Shown: piece by piece, positions 1 to 6,785 of the stretch
Layout: each line of letters opens with the position of its first letter
How positions within the stretch are numbered: position 1 is the first letter of the stretch
Source: Thermoleophilaceae bacterium
Lineage (GTDB): Bacteria > Actinomycetota > Thermoleophilia > Solirubrobacterales > Thermoleophilaceae
Reading direction: 5' to 3'
Assembly (NCBI GenBank): GCA_013695855.1
Contig: JACCZR010000199.1
Location: 1-6,785 of the forward strand
Length of the DNA: 6,785 bases
Position numbers and translations under genes: made by a program
The notes under the pieces: generated by a model
What the model was told of the DNA's origin: nothing
Databases searched by the model: none
Seen by the model: only the letters and a program-made list of their open reading frames with translations

Positions 1-2
1 GC

Positions 3-743
3 GCGAGTGTGACCGCGGTGACTCCGTACGGCCTGCTGGCCGGCATCCCGGCGGGCGCCGAAACGCCGCTCGTGGGCCGGATCGCCGAGCTCACCGCCAC
101 CGGTGCGGGAGCCGGGGCCGCGGCGGCGCAGCTGACGGCCACAGCTTTGGTCACCGGCGCCGTGGTGGGGGGCGTGGCCGCCGTCCCCGAGGAGGGACGC
201 AGCTCTGGACCCGCTCGTGCCGAGGCCGCGGTAGGAGACGCCCGCGAGCAGGCTCGCAAGGTCGGCGACGCGGCGCAGGAGGCCACCCAGCCTGCCGGTC
301 GCGCCGGGCGACGCGCACCAGCTACGGACCGGCCGGGGGCCGGCCATGGGGACGACGAGCGCGCCGGCAACGGCGGGCGGCGAGGCGGGGACGACGAGCG
401 CCGGCGTGACGACCGGTCGGGCCCCGGATCAGACGGCGATGAGCCACATGGGGACAGCTCGGGCCCCGGGTCCGGTGACTCATCAGGCTCCGGCGGAGCC
501 GGCGACTCGAGCGGCCCCGGGTCAGGTGAAGGGTCGGGCTCGGGCGACAGCGGCTCGGGCTCCTCGGGCTCGGGCGGCGGAGGCTCGCGCTCCTCGGGCT
601 CGCGCGACAGCGGCTCGGGCTCCTCGGGCTCCTCGGGCTCCGGTTCTGACAGCTCCGGCTCCTCGGGCTCCGGCTCAGGTACCGGCAGCTCCGGCTCCTC
701 GGGCTCCGGCTCGGGTTCCGGCAGCTCGGGCTCGGGTGGCTGA
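3..743 (+). CDS. 3' part of a membrane-anchored (?) protein with a Ser/Gly-rich tail; 5' end probably outside the window
   Basis: The frame is open from the window edge to a TGA at 741-743. The first possible start is a GTG at 9, but no ribosome binding site can be seen, so the gene most likely begins upstream. Counting from that GTG, residues 1-31 are mixed. Residues 32-59 form an Ala/Gly/Val-rich hydrophobic stretch ending GAVVGGVAAV that could span the membrane once. Residues 61-137 are rich in Arg, Asp, Glu and Gly, and residues 138-244 are nearly pure Ser/Gly with scattered Asp, Pro and Arg, which implies disorder. There is no Cys and no recognisable catalytic domain. From memory, a hydrophobic segment followed by a low-complexity tail resembles the C-terminal extension of some sigma-70-family (ECF) regulators in Thermoleophilia. 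That identity is a guess, since the diagnostic N-terminal domains would lie outside the window. The gene converges on nadA. It could also be a cell-wall-associated or secreted protein, or a GC-driven spurious frame, although the regular 36-bp repeats in frame argue for a real gene. Confidence 0.55.
   Translation, partial: ASVTAVTPYGLLAGIPAGAETPLVGRIAELTATGAGAGAAAAQLTATALVTGAVVGGVAAVPEEGRSSGPARAEAAVGDAREQARKVGDAAQEATQPAGRAGRRAPATDRPGAGHGDDERAGNGGRRGGDDERRRDDRSGPGSDGDEPHGDSSGPGSGDSSGSGGAGDSSGPGSGEGSGSGDSGSGSSGSGGGGSRSSGSRDSGSGSSGSSGSGSDSSGSSGSGSGTGSSGSSGSGSGSGSSGSGG
612..740 (+). repeat. In-frame 36-bp tandem repeat coding a 12-residue Ser/Gly unit
   Basis: Three full 36-bp units can be laid out at 612-647, 648-683 and 684-719, followed by a partial unit at 720-740 that runs into the stop codon. 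Units two and three differ at only about three positions. The encoded units are GSGSSGSSGSGS, DSSGSSGSGSGT and GSSGSSGSGSGS. Each unit is itself made of shorter TCCTCGGGC/GGCTCC-like elements, and a looser version of the same pattern extends back to about 520. The length is a multiple of three, so gain or loss of a unit would keep the frame. Confidence 0.8.
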
Positions 744-751
744 GGGGGCGA

Positions 752-771
752 CCGCCGCTCCGGCTCGGCGG
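752..771. terminator. GC-rich hairpin between convergent stop codons, possible bidirectional terminator
   Basis: CCGCCG (752-757) and CGGCGG (766-771) form a perfect 6-bp stem around an 8-base loop. It lies within the 59 bases that separate the stop of the plus-strand gene (743) from the stop of nadA (803). Neither side has a T-tract, so this is not a canonical intrinsic terminator. The position suits one, but in DNA this GC-rich such stems also arise by chance. Confidence 0.3.
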
Positions 772-802
772 CGCTGGCCCACTCCCTCGCGTCTTCGCCC
801 GC

Positions 803-1783
803 TCACGACCCGATGGCCACCATCCGCTCGATGGGAAGCCGCGCCCGCGCGGCCAGGCCGGGATCCACTCGGACCTCGGGCGCAAGGTCTCGCAGGCAGT
901 CGCGCAGCTTGGGCAACGTGATCATCTTCATGTACCGGCACACCGCCGCGCGGTTGGCCGGCACGAAGCTCTTGCCGGGGTTCTCGGCCTCCAGGGGGTG
1001 AAGCATCCCGGTCTCGGTGGCCACGATGAAGGTGTCTGCCTCCGACTCCCGCGCGTGCGCGAGCATCCCGCCAGTCGAGAGCATGTGGGTGTTCTCGGCG
1101 TCGACGTCGCCGGCGGCGACGTACTCCATCACCGAGGTCGAGCAGCCGCACTCGGGGTGGATCAGGAAATCGGCGCCGGGGTGGCGCTCCCGGACGCGGG
1201 CGATGTCGCGCGGGCGGATCCCGGCGTGGACGTGGCACTCGCCGGTCCAGACGCGCATGCGGCGCCCCGTGACCCGCTCGACGTAGGCCCCGAGGAACAT
1301 GTCCGGGCCGAAGAGGATCTCCACGTCGTCGCCGTGCTCGCGGCGGACGTGGTCGACCACCTGCACGGCATTGGACGAGGTGCAGCAGTAGTCGGTCTCG
1401 GCCTTGACCTCGGCCGTCGTGTTCACGTACATGACCACCACGGCGCCCGGGTGCAGCGCCTTCCAGGCCCGAAGCTCGTCGGCGGTGATGGAGTCCGCCA
1501 GCGAACAGCCGGCATCGAGGTCGGGTAGCAGGACGGGCTTCTCGGGCGAGAGGATCGACGCCGTCTCGGCCATGAAGTGCACACCGCAGAAGGCGATGAC
1601 CTCGGCGTCGGCCTCCGCCGCCTGGCGCGAGAGCCCGAGCGAGTCACCCACGAAGTGGGCCACGTCCTGAACCTCGGGCACCTGGTAGTTGTGGGCGAGG
1701 ATCACCGCGTTGCGCACCTCGGCTAGCGCGCGCACCTCGTCCTTGAGCGCAGGAGTGTTCTCGAGCGTCAGCAGGTCCGGCAT
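803..1783 (-). CDS. nadA: Quinolinate synthase NadA
   Basis: NadA is a cytoplasmic [4Fe-4S] enzyme that condenses iminoaspartate with dihydroxyacetone phosphate to give quinolinate, the committed step of de novo NAD synthesis. The 326-residue product has the family's three-fold repeated architecture and characteristic motifs: HNYQ near residue 32, FMAETA near 70, DYCCTSSNA near 131, a WTGECHVH block near 179, HPECGC near 209, and the TETGM...NPGKSF block near 256-273. The three expected cluster ligands are present as Cys93 (DAGCSLAD), Cys212 (HPEC) and Cys282 (VCRYMK). I chose the ATG at 1783-1781 rather than the GTG three codons upstream, because that GTG lies inside the Shine-Dalgarno-like GAGGTG (1790-1795), which is spaced correctly for the ATG. 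The gene ends in TGA. It follows nadC by 94 bases on the same strand. Its product quinolinate is the substrate of NadC, so the two genes encode consecutive steps. The iron-sulfur cluster makes the enzyme oxygen-sensitive, as is known for the family. Confidence 0.97.
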   Translation of the reverse strand: MPDLLTLENTPALKDEVRALAEVRNAVILAHNYQVPEVQDVAHFVGDSLGLSRQAAEADAEVIAFCGVHFMAETASILSPEKPVLLPDLDAGCSLADSITADELRAWKALHPGAVVVMYVNTTAEVKAETDYCCTSSNAVQVVDHVRREHGDDVEILFGPDMFLGAYVERVTGRRMRVWTGECHVHAGIRPRDIARVRERHPGADFLIHPECGCSTSVMEYVAAGDVDAENTHMLSTGGMLAHARESEADTFIVATETGMLHPLEAENPGKSFVPANRAAVCRYMKMITLPKLRDCLRDLAPEVRVDPGLAARARLPIERMVAIGS

Positions 1784-1789
1784 GTTTCG

Positions 1790-1795
1790 CACCTC
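1790..1795 (-). promoter_or_regulatory. Ribosome binding site of nadA
   Basis: On the minus strand GAGGTG lies 6 bases before the ATG at 1783. It decides the start: the in-frame GTG used by the longest reading is part of this element and so is unlikely to be the initiation codon. Confidence 0.7.
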
Positions 1796-1818
1796 ACTCG
1801 GTGTCGAAATGACTCCCG

Positions 1819-1833
1819 TCGCCGCAGCGGCGA
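1819..1833. repeat. Short perfect inverted repeat in the nadA leader
   Basis: TCGCCG (1819-1824) and CGGCGA (1828-1833) are perfect complements around a 3-base centre, 36 bases upstream of the nadA start. It could be an operator for a regulator or a small hairpin in the nadA 5' leader. No T-tract follows, so a terminator is unlikely. I do not recognise it as a binding site of a known NAD regulator such as NrtR or NiaR. Confidence 0.4.
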
Positions 1834-1844
1834 GACGTGAACAA

Positions 1845-1850
1845 AGTGTA
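1845..1850 (-). promoter_or_regulatory. Possible -10 box of a nadA promoter
   Basis: On the minus strand TACACT fits the loose TAnnnT -10 pattern of high-GC bacteria and lies about 60 bases upstream of the nadA start, in the least GC-rich part of the gap. I see no convincing -35 hexamer at 16-18 bases spacing. The surrounding 15 bases (1837-1851, GTGAACAAAGTGTAC on the plus strand) contain two similar 6-base elements, GTGAAC and GTGTAC, as a direct repeat differing at one position, which could be a protein-binding site. This is suggestive only; nadA may simply be read from the upstream genes. Confidence 0.2.
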
Positions 1851-1877
1851 CCCGCGCCCCAGTTGAGGCGGGGGCAG

Positions 1878-2696
1878 CTAGAGCGGCTCGAGGATCAGGC
1901 TCAGGTCGAGCGCCGGCGCGGAGTGCGTGAGCGCTCCCACGCTGATGAAGTCGATCCCGGTCGCCGCAATGGCCCGGACCGTCTCGAGGGTCACTCCTCC
2001 GGAGGCCTCGAGCTCGGCCCGGCCGGCCGCCAGGGCCACTGCCCCGCGGAGGCAGCCGGGCGACATGTTGTCCAGCAGGATCCGCGGAACCCCGGCCTCG
2101 AGCGCTTCGCTCACCTCGCCGAGGTCGCGGCATTCCACCTCGACCAGCATCCCGGGGGCCGCGGCCTCCAGCGCCGCCCGGGCGGCGCTGCCCACTCCCC
2201 CGGCCAGCGCTGCGTGGTTCTCCTTGATGAGAATGGCGTCGTAGAGCCCGCCTCGGTGGGCCACGCCGCCCCCAACGATCACGGCCCTCTTCTCGAGCTC
2301 ACGCAGTCCGGGAGTGGTCTTGCGGGTGTCCAGTATCCGGGCCCCCGTGCCCTCGACCTCGGCCACGTAGCGAGCGGTGAGAGTCGCCACCCCCGAGAGT
2401 CGCCCCAGGAGGTTCAGCGCCACACGCTCGCCGGCCAGCAGCGGGGCCGCGGCTCCCTCCACCCCCGCCACTGGCCCGCCCTCTCGCCATTCGCCCTCGG
2501 AGGTGAGCGCCTCCCACTGCAGCTCGGGGTCCACGCGCCCGAACACCGTTCGCGCCACCTCCAGTCCCGCGATCACCCCCGCTGCCTTCTGCTCGATACG
2601 GGCGCGAGCCCGCGCACCGTCCGGGACCACGGCGGCCGTCGTGACGTCTCCGCTCCCCAGATCCTCGGCGAGTGTTCTGTCGATGAGGTCCCGCAC
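1878..2696 (-). CDS. nadC: Nicotinate-nucleotide pyrophosphorylase (carboxylating), quinolinate phosphoribosyltransferase NadC
   Basis: NadC converts quinolinate and PRPP to nicotinate mononucleotide, CO2 and pyrophosphate, in the cytoplasm. The product has the type II phosphoribosyltransferase hallmarks. The N-terminal domain starts RDLIDRTLAEDLGSGDVTT. The barrel carries DTRKTTPG (residues about 123-130), HR (147-148), IKENH (157-161), VEVE (185-188), LLDN (207-210), SGGV (232-235) and SVGALTH (252-258). These supply the basic residues that hold the quinolinate carboxylates and the acidic and Gly-rich residues that bind PRPP. From the GTG at 2696 the protein has 272 residues, slightly shorter than the usual 280-290. 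The open frame runs much further upstream, but that part overlaps prfB antiphase and looks non-coding. No ribosome binding site precedes this GTG, so the start is the weak point of the call. It lies 119 bases downstream of prfB and 94 bases upstream of nadA, all on one strand. It ends in TAG. Confidence 0.94.
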   Translation of the reverse strand: MRDLIDRTLAEDLGSGDVTTAAVVPDGARARARIEQKAAGVIAGLEVARTVFGRVDPELQWEALTSEGEWREGGPVAGVEGAAAPLLAGERVALNLLGRLSGVATLTARYVAEVEGTGARILDTRKTTPGLRELEKRAVIVGGGVAHRGGLYDAILIKENHAALAGGVGSAARAALEAAAPGMLVEVECRDLGEVSEALEAGVPRILLDNMSPGCLRGAVALAAGRAELEASGGVTLETVRAIAATGIDFISVGALTHSAPALDLSLILEPL

Positions 2697-2741
2697 GCGG
2701 GCGACGATAGGCCCACGAGCTGGTCGCCGTCGCCGACGGGG

Positions 2742-2748
2742 ACCTCCT
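2742..2748 (-). promoter_or_regulatory. Strong Shine-Dalgarno-like sequence with no start codon at the proper distance, in the prfB-nadC gap
   Basis: On the minus strand AGGAGGT is a near-perfect match to the anti-Shine-Dalgarno, within the 119 bases between the prfB stop and the assigned nadC start. No ATG, GTG or TTG follows within 5-13 bases. The next GTG (2716) is 25 bases away and out of frame with nadC, and the assigned nadC GTG is 45 bases away. It may be the real nadC ribosome binding site with a non-standard or miscalled start, or it may be chance. Confidence 0.25.
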
Positions 2749-2815
2749 GGGCCGTAAGTCGGCCAAGCGCTCCTGGTAGGCGATCGAGCAGCGGTGCACG
2801 GCCTGCGCTCCGGCG

Positions 2816-3891
2816 CTAGTCCGCGGCCGAGCGGCGCAGCAGCTCGGCGCGCACGAACTCGTCCAGGTCTCCGTCCAGGACCCCCTGGGCGTTGCCCACC
2901 TCCACGTTGGTGCGGTGGTCCTTGACCATCGTGTAGGGGTGCAGGACGTAGGAGCGGATCTGCGACCCCCAGGCCACGTCCTGGGCCTCCCCCTTCTCGC
3001 GGGCCATCTCGTCGCGGCGGCGCTGCTCTTCGAGCTCCACCAGCTTCGCCTTGAGCATCGCCATCGCCGTGGCCTTGTTGGCTGACTGCGAGCGCTCGTT
3101 CTGGCACTGGACCACGGTGCTGGTGGGTTTGTGGGTGATGCGCACCGCCGAGTCGGTCTTGTTCACGTGCTGGCCGCCGGCGCCCGAGGCGCGGTAGGTG
3201 TCTATCTGGAGGTCGTCGTCCTCGAGCTGGATGTCCACGTCGCCCTCCACGAGCGGCGCCACCTCCAGGCCCGCGAAGGCCGTGTGGCGTCGTGAGGCGG
3301 CGTCGTAGGGCGAGATGCGCACCAGGCGGTGCACGCCCTTCTCGGCCGAGAACAGGCCATAGGCGTTCTCCCCGCGGGCCAGGAAGGTCGCGGACTTGAT
3401 GCCCGCCTCCTCCCCCGGGCTCGCCTCCTTGAGCTCGGTCTTCATGCCGCGGCGCTCGGCCCAGCGCAGCTCGGTGCGCAGCAGCATCTCGGCCCAGTCC
3501 TGGGAGTCGGTGCCGCCCGCCCCCGCGTTGACGGTGACCATCGCGTCGCCGGCGTCATAACGCCCGGCGAACAGCCGCGCCTCCTCCAGCTCAGCCAGGC
3601 GCTCGGTGAGCGAGCGCCGCGTGTCCTCCAGCTCAGAGGCGATCGACTCGTCCTCGGTCGCCATCTCCTCGAGGGTCTCGAGATCGTCGAGGTCGGCCCG
3701 GAGACCCTCGAAGACCTCCAGGCGGCGGCTGGCCCGGGCGTGCTCGGAGGACACCTTCGCGGCGTGATCCTGGTCGTCCCAGAAGCCCGGCTCGCCCATC
3801 GCACGCTCGAGCGCGTCACGGCGCCCGGCCAGGGCTATTGGGTCAAAGAGAGTCCGCGAGCAGCTTCAGCTGGTCGCGGAGCGCGCCGGCG

Positions 3892-3899
<8 letters not shown>
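2816..3899 (-). CDS. prfB: Peptide chain release factor 2, expressed by programmed +1 frameshift
   Basis: RF2 recognises UGA and UAA in the ribosomal A site and triggers hydrolysis of peptidyl-tRNA. The gene starts at GTG 3899-3897, inside the end of secA. It reads 18 codons in frame (MPSAGALRDQLKLLADSL) and meets a TGA at 3845-3843. A +1 slip on CTT then continues with GAC CCA ATA to a TAG at 2818-2816. The joined product has 360 residues, close to the family norm of about 365. Residues 34-42 (MGEPGFWDD) match the well-conserved start of domain 1. The stop-codon-reading tripeptide is SPY at 196-198 instead of the usual SPF, with ARRH-like SRRHTAF just after it. The catalytic GGQ is at 241-243 within ASGAGGQHVNKT, 45 residues after SPY as in E. 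coli RF2. Position 237, equivalent to E. coli 246, is Ala, the common form, not the Thr of strain K-12. The 8-base overlap with secA suggests translational coupling. Only the region from the ATG at 3799 is open in one frame, and taking that as the start would be wrong. Confidence 0.96.
3842..3848 (-). promoter_or_regulatory. RF2 programmed +1 frameshift site CTTTGAC
   Basis: The minus strand reads TCT CTT TGA C, identical in its core to the RF2 recoding signal known from E. coli and most bacteria. When RF2 is scarce, the ribosome pauses at UGA, the Leu-tRNA slips from CUU to UUU, and reading continues in the +1 frame. The stimulatory internal Shine-Dalgarno found just upstream in E. coli (AGGGGG, 3 bases before CTT) is represented here only by the weak GCGGAC at the same spacing. 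The two reading frames on either side both match RF2 (zero frame LRDQLKLLADSL, +1 frame DPIALAGRRDALERAMGEPG), which excludes a simple sequencing error as the more likely reading. Confidence 0.93.
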
Positions 3900-6783
<2,884 letters not shown>

Positions 6784-6785
6784 AC

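Noticed and set aside
612..740. Possible CRISPR-like array because of regular 36-bp periodicity
   Set aside because: The units are contiguous with no unique spacers, and they are in frame with a Ser/Gly coding region.
322..921. Open frames on both strands across the Ser/Gly repeat (Arg/Ser-rich on minus, Ala/Arg/Pro-rich on plus)
   Set aside because: They are alternative readings of the repetitive GC-rich tail and nadA 3' end, with compositions expected from shifted Ser/Gly codons.
1851..1875. Terminator after nadC from the GCCCC/GGGGC stem
   Set aside because: The stem is only 5 bp with a 10-base loop and no T-tract on the minus strand, so it was not listed as a terminator.
2299..2799. Minus-strand frame starting GTG 2799 (MHRCSIAYQERLADL...) as a small gene between prfB and nadC
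   Set aside because: It continues as an Arg/Gly-rich shadow through most of nadC, has no domain, and loses any gene-like character after about 15 residues.
2697..3107. N-terminal extension of the nadC frame by 137 residues into prfB
   Set aside because: The translation is Arg/Gly/Pro-rich with no NadC similarity and overlaps prfB in another frame. NadC homology starts only at about 2696.

Overview
The window is a high-GC stretch with almost no intergenic space. It most resembles an actinobacterial chromosome, and the protein sequences and the long Gly/Ser and Ala/Gly tails suggest the Thermoleophilia/Solirubrobacterales side of that phylum. That lineage call is an inference from sequence style, not from a search.

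Four housekeeping genes lie head to tail on the minus strand, in transcription order secA (6783 to 3892), prfB (3899 to 2816), nadC (2696 to 1878) and nadA (1783 to 803). secA encodes the Sec export motor and is essentially complete; only its upstream region lies outside the window. prfB encodes peptide chain release factor 2. Its GTG start overlaps the last 8 bases of secA, and the gene is split by an in-frame TGA inside CTTTGAC, the classic RF2 autoregulatory +1 frameshift site. Read through the shift it gives a normal-length 360-residue RF2; an annotation starting at the internal ATG at 3799 would lose the first 33 residues. nadC and nadA are two of the three enzymes of de novo NAD synthesis from aspartate. 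nadB (L-aspartate oxidase) is not in the window. A 119-base gap separates prfB from nadC and a 94-base gap separates nadC from nadA. The second gap holds a small perfect inverted repeat and a possible -10 box, so nadA may have its own promoter.

At the left edge a plus-strand gene converges on nadA. Only its 3' part is visible: one hydrophobic, probably membrane-spanning segment, a charged linker and a Ser/Gly tail built in part from 36-bp tandem repeats. A 59-base gap with a GC-rich hairpin separates the two stop codons.

I found no mobile element, CRISPR array, tRNA or rRNA, and no convincing undescribed system. The points most worth a second look are the prfB recoding site, the SPY variant of the RF2 anticodon-like tripeptide, the uncertain 5' end of nadC, and the nadC-nadA intergenic structure.
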